This document shows positions 9,920 to 17,889 of a stretch of DNA of 23,394 bases, piece by piece (the stretch's first letter is position 1; every line of letters starts with the position of its first letter). A program made the translations under genes and the position numbers. Under the pieces are notes generated by a model. The model was given only the letters and a program-made list of their open reading frames with translations. It searched no databases and was not told the DNA's origin. The DNA lies in IMG/VR virus record IMGVR_UViG_3300036944_000631, positions 1 through 23,394 of that record; one strand, written 5' to 3'. Source of the stretch: a virus.

Positions 9920-11034
9920 TAAAAGACTTTCAAAATTAGAGTTGTTGCCGTGAGTCGCGGGCGCACATTCGCATTCTTACTTCTAACAGAAGAATACCAT
10001 TTTGTCAAGTCTTTTTTGGCAGTAGCAGAAAATGCAGGGACCTGTTCTTCTGGCTTTCGAAGCAACTTGCAACTGGACATAGCCTCTTCGTAGCCTACAA
10101 GTGACGCACCCTTCACAGTGATGCCGCCGCCGACGGGACTGAAATATCTGGAAATCTTACGTGTCTTGGTATCGAACGTCCAGACTTCACTACAGTTAAG
10201 AAGGCTGATAGGGTCAACACTCTTACCGAACTTAGCGTCCTCGGCGAGGAACTTCAAGCCACGAATCAACTTGGTCTTATCTTTGGGCTTCTTCTTGCGA
10301 ACCTTAGCTACCTGCTTACTGATATATGACTTCTTAAGGTCATTGATGTAGCCTTCAATAAGCTGGACAACCTTTTTAATGATTGTGATGCCAGAGAACG
10401 GAAACGAATCTACAAATTCTATCTGTTCTTCGGTAAGTGTCTTGCGGTCAGTCCGACGAAGTTCTAGGACCTCTGAGAATTCTGCCAGAAGAGGCTGCAA
10501 TTTATCTACACATGCCGCGTATTGCTTGTCGGACATCTTGTATGGCATCAAAATTTGCCCCATGGTCTTAGGGTCTTCACCGATGATGAGATTTTCGATT
10601 TCATCATTGACATCTGATACGATGAAGGTAGAAGCCAGCTTGACTGGCTTGACTACCTTTACTACAGGTGCAGCAACGGGTTCATCTTCGTCGGACTTTG
10701 TGCGCTTACCTACTACCTCTTGTACCTTTTCCCAGATGCGGTTCTGGTGAACCTCACTGACGGGGAAACCTCGCATGGCAATACGAGCGGTATTGGCATA
10801 GGTGCGCGGCAGAAACTTGTCAGGTACCTGACCAAGAGCCTTTAGCTTCTCTTTGTCACTCTTGAACCAATCTACCAAAAATGCGCGACAATCTTTGGTT
10901 TCGGCAACATAATTATACCAGTTCAAGGCATTGCCGTATTCTCGTTGATAGTTGGCTGGTTCATAACCATCTGCCCAGACAGGCTCGGTGCCAACAAACT
11001 TCGATTCTGCAATGGGTACCTTAAGTTTATACAT
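9919..11034 (-). CDS. Large unknown phage protein (371 aa)
   Basis: No known fold is apparent by eye. The N-terminal ~110 residues include NALNWYNYVAETKDCRAFLVDW and a helical segment, then an acidic/Val-Pro linker (DEDEPVAAPVVKVVKPVK, about 119-135), then a larger helical domain with a very basic stretch (KQVAKVRKKKPKDKTK) and a C-terminal beta-rich part (VWTFDTKTRKISRYF, PVGGGITVKG). The basic stretch suggests nucleic-acid binding. ATG 11034 is chosen because AAGGAG sits 5 nt upstream. A strong promoter at 11059-11087 serves it, and the rnh nuclease lies downstream in the same operon. Confidence 0.75.
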   Translation of the reverse strand: MYKLKVPIAESKFVGTEPVWADGYEPANYQREYGNALNWYNYVAETKDCRAFLVDWFKSDKEKLKALGQVPDKFLPRTYANTARIAMRGFPVSEVHQNRIWEKVQEVVGKRTKSDEDEPVAAPVVKVVKPVKLASTFIVSDVNDEIENLIIGEDPKTMGQILMPYKMSDKQYAACVDKLQPLLAEFSEVLELRRTDRKTLTEEQIEFVDSFPFSGITIIKKVVQLIEGYINDLKKSYISKQVAKVRKKKPKDKTKLIRGLKFLAEDAKFGKSVDPISLLNCSEVWTFDTKTRKISRYFSPVGGGITVKGASLVGYEEAMSSCKLLRKPEEQVPAFSATAKKDLTKWYSSVRSKNANVRPRLTATTLILKVF

Positions 11035-11058
11035 AATCACTCCTTGTCAATATATCTC

Positions 11059-11087
11059 ACTATACGATATATTAAGGTATTTGTCAA
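11059..11087 (-). promoter_or_regulatory. Sigma70-type promoter of the rnh operon
   Basis: TTGACA (11082-11087), 17 bp, TATAGT (11059-11064), near-perfect consensus, with start expected near 11052 and a leader of about 18 nt that contains AAGGAG. The -35 overlaps the last codon and stop of the upstream gene. Confidence 0.8.
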
Positions 11088-11350
11088 CCCTCAAATTTCA
11101 CTGAAATTACAGAGTCATAACGAAAGGAACGCCAAGCATTCTTTTCTAGGTCCCATACGGCCAGCGAATCAGTAGAACCTTTTTTCTGAATCGATTCTTC
11201 AAGGTCAGTCTGCGCGGGAAGCACTGATTCCTGAAGAGTGCACCGCATAATACGTTCATCGCCATTCTGTTTGGTAAAAGTAACAGTGCCTACCTTAGCA
11301 CGGAGGCTGCTCTTAAGGTCTTCACGCATAGCTTCAACTGTGGTCATCAT
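11084..11350 (-). CDS. SH3-fold phage protein (DUF2693-like)
   Basis: The 88-aa protein follows the pattern of small SH3-like barrel proteins of T4-like phages: VEAMREDLKSSLRAKVGTVTFTK, then GDERIMRCTL, VLPAQ, and the C-terminal strand AWRSFRYDSVISVKF. The pattern 'TFTK-DG-ER-MRCTL ... WRSFRYDSV' is characteristic of DUF2693-type proteins, whose role is unknown though WYL/Sm-like folds suggest nucleic-acid or protein binding. AGGAG 8 nt upstream selects the ATG at 11350. It follows the membrane coiled-coil gene by one base, so the two are likely coupled. Confidence 0.82.
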   Translation of the reverse strand: MMTTVEAMREDLKSSLRAKVGTVTFTKQNGDERIMRCTLQESVLPAQTDLEESIQKKGSTDSLAVWDLEKNAWRSFRYDSVISVKFEG

Positions 11351-11351
11351 T

Positions 11352-12332
11352 TCACATTCTCCTAATATTATCTTCATCAACTACAATTTGACCTCTCGCG
11401 TTTTTACGAGGAGGGTCGGGCATTATAATATCGTGCGTAGAGCCGTGTTTCTCAAAAGCAAAGAAATCTGGAACTTCTGGTGCTATTGGCTGAGGCTTTT
11501 TCTTACGATTACTCTTAGTCTTTTTTACAACATCTTTAGTTACTTCTGCGGGTTCGTTATCTACAACCGAAGAAGCAGTTTTAACTATATCTGGTTCTTC
11601 TCGTTTTGTCAACCCTAAAAACGTCATATTTGCTGCAATTATCAAAAGAATTGCCAGTGGGTCAAAAACAAAGATAAGAATGATAATCATCATACGAACG
11701 GCCTTGTCGATAGTGGCATTATCGCCACTACCATAGAATAGTTCCGCTACATATTTGATTGGTCCTACTTCCGCTTCGAGTTTGAGGTTCTCTGTTTTGA
11801 GCGGTATGAGATTAGTCTCAATAGTCTGAATGTCTGTAGTCGCACCCTCAATTTCCTTATTAAGAGCCGTGCGTTCCCTCTTCTGTCTATTTCTAATGAA
11901 ATTAGCATCGAGGATGTTCTCGCCAGAAGCGAGTCGGTCCAAAGTATCCAAAGATGTTTGTGCATTCTTTAGTCTCCTTTCTGCCGCAGTCTTCTGACTT
12001 TCTAGTTGTGCTATTTGTAACTGCGCTGAACCACCTACAGTGGTGTGTTCAATATGGGCTTTACTTAGATAGCCGAATACACCCATACTGGTGATAAATG
12101 ACAGAACGACCACTGCTATTGTAAAGTATGTCTTCAATAGCTTATTGGCAATCTTCCAGTTGCGATAGACCCAGCTTGCTGTTACTAATTTAGATAATTC
12201 TAAAACCCCTCCCATAGCAGCGATTGCATATGGAGAAGCGGGAAAAATTGCAATCAATCCGAGAATTGAAAAATATCCAGAAACTAATGATATAGAAATT
12301 GCAGTGAGAAATAATAAAATTGCGTATGCCAT
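11352..12332 (-). CDS. Membrane protein with a long coiled coil
   Basis: This 326-aa protein has hydrophobic segments near residues 3-30, 36-55 and 66-90 and one at about 213-240, so probably four membrane spans. A long coiled coil (about 100-190, QLQIAQLESQKTAAERRLKN onward) would project from one face, and a charged Lys/Pro-rich tail with a final RRM follows. Similar topology occurs in hypothetical proteins of cyanophages and pelagiphages. Function unknown; a scaffold at the host membrane is a guess. The ATG directly follows the stop of the sulfotransferase gene. Confidence 0.8.
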   Translation of the reverse strand: MAYAILLFLTAISISLVSGYFSILGLIAIFPASPYAIAAMGGVLELSKLVTASWVYRNWKIANKLLKTYFTIAVVVLSFITSMGVFGYLSKAHIEHTTVGGSAQLQIAQLESQKTAAERRLKNAQTSLDTLDRLASGENILDANFIRNRQKRERTALNKEIEGATTDIQTIETNLIPLKTENLKLEAEVGPIKYVAELFYGSGDNATIDKAVRMMIIILIFVFDPLAILLIIAANMTFLGLTKREEPDIVKTASSVVDNEPAEVTKDVVKKTKSNRKKKPQPIAPEVPDFFAFEKHGSTHDIIMPDPPRKNARGQIVVDEDNIRRM

Positions 12333-12965
12333 TTATAACCCCATTTTAAATCCTAAATTATTTGCCATCTCTATTATTTTCAATGCTCGGTTGTCATTTG
12401 ATAGATCGATATCTTTGCCATCATATATTTTATTTGGAGTTGGAATAATATTCCCCCCCGAAATAGAGACAACATCTTCCATTGCAATTACAATATTATT
12501 GGTTTTTTTGTGATGTAGTTGATAATGGCGCAATAAATTCAAGATACTCTGATACATATTTTCTTTTATTTTCTTTATCATGGAATCAAATTCGCCAGCA
12601 TCTATCTCAATAATATCCTCATCTGGCAACCATGCCCATTTATCAGTAATAGTTGCAATAATCAAAGATTTTAATTGTTTAGAAATACTATTTCTATATA
12701 AAAAAACTTTATGGTGTTCAAATTCTTCAACTAATTCATGTAATTTATCGTAAGTGTTACTTCTTATTTTTATTGCAAACGGCTGGTTGTTGCTCAATTC
12801 TGTTCGTATAAATTTTTCAGGAGCATAACAATAAAAATCTAAATTGCTAGGATGCAATTCGGCAAATTCTACATTATAACCCTGGTTGCGCAAAACACTT
12901 CTTAGATATGTAGAGCCAACTCTCGCATCACCGTAGATGAAATAATTTTTATGTTCAAAAATCAC
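12333..12965 (-). CDS. Sulfotransferase-like P-loop protein
   Basis: The 210-aa product opens with YFIYGDARVGSTYLRSVLRN (about 8-27), a P-loop-like PAPS-binding site of sulfotransferases, and has HHKVFLYRNSISKQLKSLII (about 84-103), resembling the 3'-phosphate-binding loop with its Arg and Ser. Such enzymes transfer sulfate from PAPS to glycans or proteins. The gene is more AT-rich than its neighbours and its codon use differs, suggesting recent acquisition. It overlaps the end of the GIY-YIG gene by 11 nt. A second, clearer sulfotransferase lies at 18612-19151. Substrate unknown. Confidence 0.65.
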   Translation of the reverse strand: MIFEHKNYFIYGDARVGSTYLRSVLRNQGYNVEFAELHPSNLDFYCYAPEKFIRTELSNNQPFAIKIRSNTYDKLHELVEEFEHHKVFLYRNSISKQLKSLIIATITDKWAWLPDEDIIEIDAGEFDSMIKKIKENMYQSILNLLRHYQLHHKKTNNIVIAMEDVVSISGGNIIPTPNKIYDGKDIDLSNDNRALKIIEMANNLGFKMGL

Positions 12966-13296
12966 CTGGTCTCCAGTCTGGCAACTTTAATTCTTTCAAG
13001 TGCGATAGTCGTAGTCGAACATTCCACATGTCATTGATGCATCGGTCATCAAAACGATATTCCCACTGTAGAATATGTTCAACTGCTTTTGCGTGAGATT
13101 TGCTGCCATATTCAGCAACAACTTCTTTACGCATTTCGCCTTCATAGTTAGTCACATATGAGGAACTACCGAAATACTTTTCGAATAGTTTATCTGTCTT
13201 ACATGAATACCCAATATAATATTTGCCGTCGTCGAAGTAAGTGCAATAGACTCTATGCACCTTCTTCGGCAACGGCTTCTTTTTCTTAATAACCAT
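12955..13296 (-). CDS. Small GIY-YIG nuclease family protein
   Basis: The 113-aa product has a basic N-terminus followed by VYCTYFDDGKYYIGYSC (residues 17-33), a GIY-YIG motif variant, then YFGSSSYV and AVEHILQWEYRF, matching the rest of a minimal GIY-YIG domain. There is no DNA-binding tail, so it could be a stand-alone nuclease, a Seg-like homing enzyme fragment or a host-attack nuclease. Its ribosome binding site (GGAG, 7 nt before ATG) is buried in a C(UUCG)G hairpin (13298-13319) whose 5' arm overlaps a late-type promoter, an arrangement resembling T4 I-TevI regulation. Confidence 0.75.
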   Translation of the reverse strand: MVIKKKKPLPKKVHRVYCTYFDDGKYYIGYSCKTDKLFEKYFGSSSYVTNYEGEMRKEVVAEYGSKSHAKAVEHILQWEYRFDDRCINDMWNVRLRLSHLKELKLPDWRPGDF

Positions 13297-13297
13297 A

Positions 13298-13326
13298 AGT
13301 TCACTCCGAAGTGTGAACTATTTATT
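13298..13326 (-). promoter_or_regulatory. Overlapping late-type promoter and RBS-hiding UUCG hairpin
   Basis: Minus-strand hairpin AGTTCAC/GTGAACT (13298-13304 and 13313-13319) with C(TTCG)G loop and one A-A mismatch; its 3' arm and loop contain GGAG, the ribosome binding site of the GIY-YIG gene. AATAAATA (13319-13326) ends where the hairpin begins. By T4 late geometry, transcription would start near 13313, deleting most of the 5' arm. Read-through early transcripts would hide the site, late ones expose it. Confidence 0.6.
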
Positions 13327-13477
13327 CGTCCTCGTCCCAGTCATCCCAGTTGAGGCCGTCTTCTTCCTCAATCTTGGTGCCACAAAAAGGACAGTATTTT
13401 ATTTTATAGTATTCTGTGTCATTATCATGTGCTACCTCAAATATGGCATCACATGAAAAGCATTCTAGTTCTTCCAT
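13322..13477 (-). CDS. Small acidic zinc-ribbon protein (51 aa)
   Basis: Reading from the ATG that directly follows the nrdB stop (TAAATG) gives a 51-aa protein. Cys6 and Cys9 (CFSC) pair with Cys29 and Cys32 (CPFCG), a classic treble-clef/zinc-ribbon spacing, and the C-terminus is a run of Asp, Glu and Trp (NWDDWDEDE). Such mini-ribbons often bind nucleic acids or act as adaptors; the acidic tail argues for protein binding. It is coupled to nrdB and ends at the late-type element of the GIY-YIG gene, so it should be read with the nrd operon. Confidence 0.8.
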   Translation of the reverse strand: MEELECFSCDAIFEVAHDNDTEYYKIKYCPFCGTKIEEEDGLNWDDWDEDE

Positions 13478-14467
13478 TTACGCAGCAACTCCCCAAACAT
13501 CATCCCATTTACCCGAGAGAGCGCCCTTAGCATAGTCAGTTGCACGATTTTCAAAGAAGTTTGTATGCGTTGGAGCATTGATCATTTCTTCGACCCAAGG
13601 TAGTGGATTCTTCTTGACTTTAAAAATACCCTTTAGACCTAGACTAATCAATCTACGGTCACAAATGTAGCGAATATACTTTTTAACATCTGCTTCTGTC
13701 AAATCTTGCATCTCGCCCATTGAGAATGAAAGTTCGATAAACTTATCTTCCAATTCTACCATTTTCTCTGCAATAGTATAGATTTTACCCTTGAGTTCGT
13801 CGTTCCAGAGTTCTCGGTTTTCTTCTACATATGAACGGAACAACTTAATCATTGACTCGGCATGTTGTGTTTCATCAACAATAGACCAAGTAACAATCTG
13901 TCCCATACCCTTCATCTTTCCATGACGGGGAAAGTTTAGAAGCATGATGAAGGATGAGAACAGTTGCATACCCTCAGTGAATGCACTAAATGCGGCGATA
14001 TTAGTGGCGATAGTTTCGGGCGTTGCGCCCGCATTCGACAGACCTAAGAAATAATCATGCTTTGCTTTCATGGAATCATACTCAAGAAATTCTTGATATG
14101 TCGTTTCAGGCATACCCAGAGTTTCAATAAGATGTGAGTAGGCTGCGACATGCAACGCTTCTCTAGCAGCAAAACCCATCAGCATCATACGGATTTCAGG
14201 CTGAGGAAAATATGGCAGGTAGTTGTTCACATAACCGCCAGCAACATCGATATCACCCTGTGTAAAGAAACGAAAAATATTAGTGAGAAAGTGCTTCTCA
14301 CCATCAGTAAGTCTCTTCTTCCAGTCTTGCACATCTTCTACCATTGGCACTTCTGTGTGCAACCAATGTGACTGTTCGTGTTTTAACCATGCATCATATG
14401 CCCACGGGTAATTGAATGGTTTAAAATAAGAACGTTCATCCATAAGAGTAATCGAGGTTTTTGTCAT
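13478..14467 (-). CDS. nrdB: Ribonucleoside-diphosphate reductase class Ia beta subunit (NrdB)
   Basis: The 329-aa protein has the R2 ferritin-like fold: GDIDVAGGYV near 71-80, AAREALHVAAY (100-110) with Glu103, His106 and the radical Tyr110, and the second metal half WSIVDETQHAESMIKLF. The C-terminus ends GKWDDVWGVAA. NrdB makes the tyrosyl radical that starts ribonucleotide reduction in NrdA. AGGAAAGC lies just before the ATG. It is downstream of nrdA and glutaredoxin on the same strand; together they supply dNTPs for phage DNA synthesis. The length is at the short end for class Ia R2. Confidence 0.95.
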   Translation of the reverse strand: MTKTSITLMDERSYFKPFNYPWAYDAWLKHEQSHWLHTEVPMVEDVQDWKKRLTDGEKHFLTNIFRFFTQGDIDVAGGYVNNYLPYFPQPEIRMMLMGFAAREALHVAAYSHLIETLGMPETTYQEFLEYDSMKAKHDYFLGLSNAGATPETIATNIAAFSAFTEGMQLFSSFIMLLNFPRHGKMKGMGQIVTWSIVDETQHAESMIKLFRSYVEENRELWNDELKGKIYTIAEKMVELEDKFIELSFSMGEMQDLTEADVKKYIRYICDRRLISLGLKGIFKVKKNPLPWVEEMINAPTHTNFFENRATDYAKGALSGKWDDVWGVAA

Positions 14468-14518
14468 TTAATAGCTTTCCTGTGTGACATTTAGTTTAGT
14501 CGTAGACATTTGTTTAAA

Positions 14519-14755
14519 TCAATTTTCCACGGCCCATTTGACAAGATCATCATAGCCACCAATATGTTCACCGTTAATCCAGATTTGAGGAACAGTAGTG
14601 ACATTGGGGAGTTGCGCCGTAATGTCTTCCCACTGGCAGTCTTTTCCAACTACCATTTCAGTATACTGGATGTCCATACCTGCCATAAACTCTTTTGCCT
14701 TCACACAATATGGGCAATCTGGTTTCGATACTATCTGTGCAAAAAATTGTGTCAT
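14519..14755 (-). CDS. Glutaredoxin
   Basis: A 78-aa thioredoxin-fold protein with the CPYC active site (Cys14, Cys17), the cis-Pro motif TVPQIWINGEHIGGYDDL and a C-terminal helix. This is the normal length for phage glutaredoxin (T4 nrdC is similar). It reduces the C-terminal cysteines of NrdA and lies exactly between nrdA and nrdB, with only 3 bp to the nrdA stop. Nothing is missing from the fold. Confidence 0.95.
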   Translation of the reverse strand: MTQFFAQIVSKPDCPYCVKAKEFMAGMDIQYTEMVVGKDCQWEDITAQLPNVTTVPQIWINGEHIGGYDDLVKWAVEN

Positions 14756-14758
14756 TTC

Positions 14759-16558
14759 TTATCCTTCGCAGGCTACACAGGTATCGCCGTCGATCATTGC
14801 TCGGAAGTCAATCTCTTTGATGACTTCTCTTTCAATGCGCTTCGATACCTTGTCTGCCTTACCGATTTTTTCAGAGCGGCAGTAGTATAGCGTTTTTAAC
14901 CCTTGTTTCCATGCAAGATAATGTACCGCATGAAGATACTTGATATTGGCATCAGGACGGAAGAAAGTATTGAGGGACTGGGCCTGGTCAATAAACTTCT
15001 GTCGGTCAGCGGCATGTTCAATAACCCACCGCTGGTCTATTTCCATCGATGTCTTATATATCTCTTTCGTGATTTGATCCATCCAAGAAAGATGTTGAAC
15101 AGAACCGTCGTTAGCGATAATAGAAGACCAAACTTCGTCATACCAGCCGTCTTTCTGATTTACGGCTTCAAACTTGATGATTCCATCCAGGTATTTATTC
15201 TTATTGAGGAATGAACCCGATAATGTATCTTGACGATATGCATTTGCTCTCCAAGGTTCAATCGATGGAGAAGTATTGCCCATGATGATTGATGAAGACG
15301 CATTCGGCGCAATAGCTTGCATGTGGCTGAAACGACGACCAGTACCAGCAGCATCGGGTGCTTCACCGCGCTCCGTACCGAGTTCTAGATTAGCCTCATC
15401 TAGCTTCTTCTTGATGAGCTTGAATATCCGCATATTTGTTCCCTTAGCAACCGCGGATTCCCATGCAATACCCTTACGCTGGAGATATGCGTGAAAGCCC
15501 AGAGCGCCAATACCGATAGAACGTTCACGCTTGGCTGAGTAGATTGCTCTCGAAACTTGCTTTGGTGCATTGTCAATGAAATACTGTAGAACGTTGTCTA
15601 GCATTTCTGCCATGTCCTTCAGGAACAACGGGTCTTTCGACCATGCATCATAGTATTCCAAGTTGACAGAAGACAAGCAACAAACGGCTGTGCGCTTTCT
15701 ATCAGTAGGAAGAATGATTTCCGAGCAAAGATTTGACTGGTGAATTTTTAGTCCAAGGTCTTTCTGGAACTGAGGCATTGCACGGTTCGAAGTGTCGATG
15801 AAGTGAATATATGGTTCACCTGTCATCATTCGAAGTTCGAGAATCTTCTGCCAAAGTTCCTTAGCAGAAACAGTATCACGAATTTCACCAGACTTGGGAT
15901 CAGTTAGATTCCAACTATCGTCGGCATCACTATCTGCCATGCAACGTTCGATAATTTCCATGAAGTCATCTGTAATGTTGATACCATGGTGCAAGTTGAG
16001 CGCCCGCATATTTGGATCGCCCGTCGGCTTGCGCATTTCTAGAAAAAGCCCAACATCAGGGTGAGAAATATCCAGATAAGCAGCATAAGAACCACGGCGA
16101 GTGCGACCTTGACGGTAAGCCATACTAGAAGCATCATAAGTGCGAAGATGAGGCATAACGCCAGTAGACTTATCATCTGCGGCGCGAATGCCAAAACCAA
16201 TACCAACGCCACCCCCAAGCATAGACAGCCAATTGGTTTCTGAAAGATTGTCAACTAGTCCCTCCGCAGTATCGTCAATGAAGTTTAGAAAGCAACTGAT
16301 TGGCATTCCGCGCTTGGAACGACCAAACGAAAGAATGGGAGTTGCATACGAAAGCCAATGCTTTGACGCATACTCATACAGGCGCTGGGCGTGTTCTGGA
16401 TTAGAACCGAAAGTTTTAGATACAAAAGCAAATCTATGCTGCGGAGATGTTTCATCATCCCGCATATACGATTCCTGTAGTCGCTGAATACCTAGCTTAT
16501 CAAACAGGTTGTCGCGTGATAAATCAATTTCAATTCCGAGATAGTTTTCTTTTGCCAT
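14759..16558 (-). CDS. nrdA: Ribonucleoside-diphosphate reductase class Ia alpha subunit (NrdA)
   Basis: The 599-aa protein has the R1 barrel motifs: Cys89 (MPISCF) and a cysteine near 294 (AVCCLSS) for the redox pair, catalytic Cys278 with Asn276 and Glu280 (SNLCSEI), tyrosine pair in LYYCRS, and the C-terminal shuttle CVACEG (Cys594, Cys597). It begins directly at the R1 core, so the N-terminal ATP-cone regulatory domain is absent and dATP feedback inhibition should be weak or missing, as in several phage enzymes. The start abuts the stop of the MazG-like gene. It is the first reductase gene of the nrdA-grx-nrdB operon. Confidence 0.96.
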   Translation of the reverse strand: MAKENYLGIEIDLSRDNLFDKLGIQRLQESYMRDDETSPQHRFAFVSKTFGSNPEHAQRLYEYASKHWLSYATPILSFGRSKRGMPISCFLNFIDDTAEGLVDNLSETNWLSMLGGGVGIGFGIRAADDKSTGVMPHLRTYDASSMAYRQGRTRRGSYAAYLDISHPDVGLFLEMRKPTGDPNMRALNLHHGINITDDFMEIIERCMADSDADDSWNLTDPKSGEIRDTVSAKELWQKILELRMMTGEPYIHFIDTSNRAMPQFQKDLGLKIHQSNLCSEIILPTDRKRTAVCCLSSVNLEYYDAWSKDPLFLKDMAEMLDNVLQYFIDNAPKQVSRAIYSAKRERSIGIGALGFHAYLQRKGIAWESAVAKGTNMRIFKLIKKKLDEANLELGTERGEAPDAAGTGRRFSHMQAIAPNASSSIIMGNTSPSIEPWRANAYRQDTLSGSFLNKNKYLDGIIKFEAVNQKDGWYDEVWSSIIANDGSVQHLSWMDQITKEIYKTSMEIDQRWVIEHAADRQKFIDQAQSLNTFFRPDANIKYLHAVHYLAWKQGLKTLYYCRSEKIGKADKVSKRIEREVIKEIDFRAMIDGDTCVACEG

Positions 16559-17101
16559 TTATAGACCCTGATCTTTCAAAACTTTTTCGATGTTTGGCTT
16601 AAAGTAAGTATCTGGCTTTAGAATCTTACCGTCTGCCCGCTTCTTAATCTTTCCGCCCTCGGAAACCTTACTCATATTCGACGCACGGACTTCTTCCCAT
16701 ACAGCATCAAAGTTGATGCCTAGTGTGGTAAACAAACCCTTGACGACCCATACTAGGTCTGCGCCGCCGTCAGCAACATCACCGATGTGGCGACGAAGAA
16801 ATCCATCACAAAGTTCACGGAATTCCTCGTCAATTAGATCAATATATAGCTTGGCTTGAGCCTCATTATTTTCATTTAGATGTGGAGTAGCACCGATATA
16901 CTGGTCGGCTGCGGCCATAAACTGTTCGACATCATTTTGATAATTAGCATTCTTCTTAGTCAATGTATAACTCCCATCTTCATTTTCTTCCCAAATTATT
17001 GTGTCGCCGGGCTTCCAACCGGTCTCTTCTTCTAGTCCATCCCAAGCGATATAATGTTCGTCTGAAACTGCATCATATTGAACTGTAACTGTTTCTGGCA
17101 T
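16559..17101 (-). CDS. AbrB-like/MazG-like (phosphoribosyl-ATP pyrophosphohydrolase family) fusion
   Basis: The first ~50 residues (YIAWDGLEEETGWKPGDTII, then WEENEDGSYTLTKK) read like an AbrB/SpoVT swapped-hairpin DNA-binding module. The rest is an all-alpha NTP-pyrophosphohydrolase: NDVEQFMAAADQYIG, LYIDLIDEEFRELCDGF (Glu92/Glu93/Glu96), DGGADLVWVVKGLF (Asp111, Asp115), then KPNIEKVL. This family hydrolyses NTPs or ppGpp-like alarmones; phage MazG is often proposed to alter host starvation signalling. The protein starts within the epimerase gene (29-nt overlap) and ends against the nrdA start, so it is part of the nucleotide operon. Confidence 0.78.
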   Translation of the reverse strand: MPETVTVQYDAVSDEHYIAWDGLEEETGWKPGDTIIWEENEDGSYTLTKKNANYQNDVEQFMAAADQYIGATPHLNENNEAQAKLYIDLIDEEFRELCDGFLRRHIGDVADGGADLVWVVKGLFTTLGINFDAVWEEVRASNMSKVSEGGKIKKRADGKILKPDTYFKPNIEKVLKDQGL

Positions 17102-17804
17102 TTTTCGCTTCCTCTAGAATGTTGAACTTTGGTTCCCAACCATAACTTTTTAGTATGGATATATCTGCATGTGTCTCTTGTCTTTCACCGAAGACTTCTT
17201 TTATTGGAACATCACGATATCCATATGCATTGGCAACATCAATTACTGATACTGGATCACCAGAACCAATATCTAACTTACACGAAATTCTCGTGTCTGT
17301 CAAGATAATTTTCATTGCCGACACAACATCTTCAACATGTGTCCAGTCTCGCTTGTGGTCTGTCAGATATTCTACTTTGTTGTTTAGCATCATATCATAA
17401 AACATATCGGGTCTGGAATCTGGTCCATAAACAGTGTGAAATCTCATGCCCACTGAATATTTCGGGGCTAGTTCTTCCATAGCTTTTTTACTGGTGGCAT
17501 ACGGATTCTTCCACCACTCATATACGGAGGAAGATGATGCATAGACGCAACGGAGATTTAGTCTATTACATTCATCGAAAACTTTCTTCGAACCAGCAAC
17601 ATTTACATCCCAGTATTCTTCTGGATTATCCCAACTCTTTCTAACGCCAGCAAGGGCTGCTAGATGAAGAACTGCAAAATAATATTCGGAGATTTTGAAA
17701 TCTCTGATATCACCTTGATATGGAATTACTTCAAAATCTTCTGATAGAATACGCACAGCATTTCTGCCAATGAATCCTTCGTGTCCGGTAACTAGAATGC
17801 GCAT
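17073..17804 (-). CDS. NAD-dependent sugar epimerase/dehydratase (short-chain dehydrogenase)
   Basis: A 243-aa extended SDR: GHEGFIG (Gly7, Gly10, Gly13) binds NAD, then the catalytic YASSSSVYEWW with the Tyr-x3-Lys pair in NPYATSKKA (Tyr102, Lys106), and the substrate loop MRFHTVYGPDSRPDMF. Length and motifs fit UDP-sugar epimerases of the GalE/WbpP type, though somewhat short. It could modify a phage or host glycan; the cytidylyltransferase and sulfotransferases in this window are other glycan-type genes. The substrate cannot be told from sequence. Confidence 0.85.
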   Translation of the reverse strand: MRILVTGHEGFIGRNAVRILSEDFEVIPYQGDIRDFKISEYYFAVLHLAALAGVRKSWDNPEEYWDVNVAGSKKVFDECNRLNLRCVYASSSSVYEWWKNPYATSKKAMEELAPKYSVGMRFHTVYGPDSRPDMFYDMMLNNKVEYLTDHKRDWTHVEDVVSAMKIILTDTRISCKLDIGSGDPVSVIDVANAYGYRDVPIKEVFGERQETHADISILKSYGWEPKFNILEEAKNARNSYSSI

Positions 17805-17889
17805 TATTTTCCACCCGACTTTTTTGGGTCAAAATTTTGGAGCGAAAAAAATTGGGTCTCCCGGTTTTGAAAAAGTTTCCAGATTTTGG

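Noticed and set aside
9985-10015. TTGACA in the 371-aa gene
   Set aside because: It lies in coding sequence and has no good -10 at 16-18 bp.
17805-17889. Possible terminator or promoter in the AT-rich gap after thyX
   Set aside because: No stem with a U-tract and only a weak TTGACC with a poor -10.
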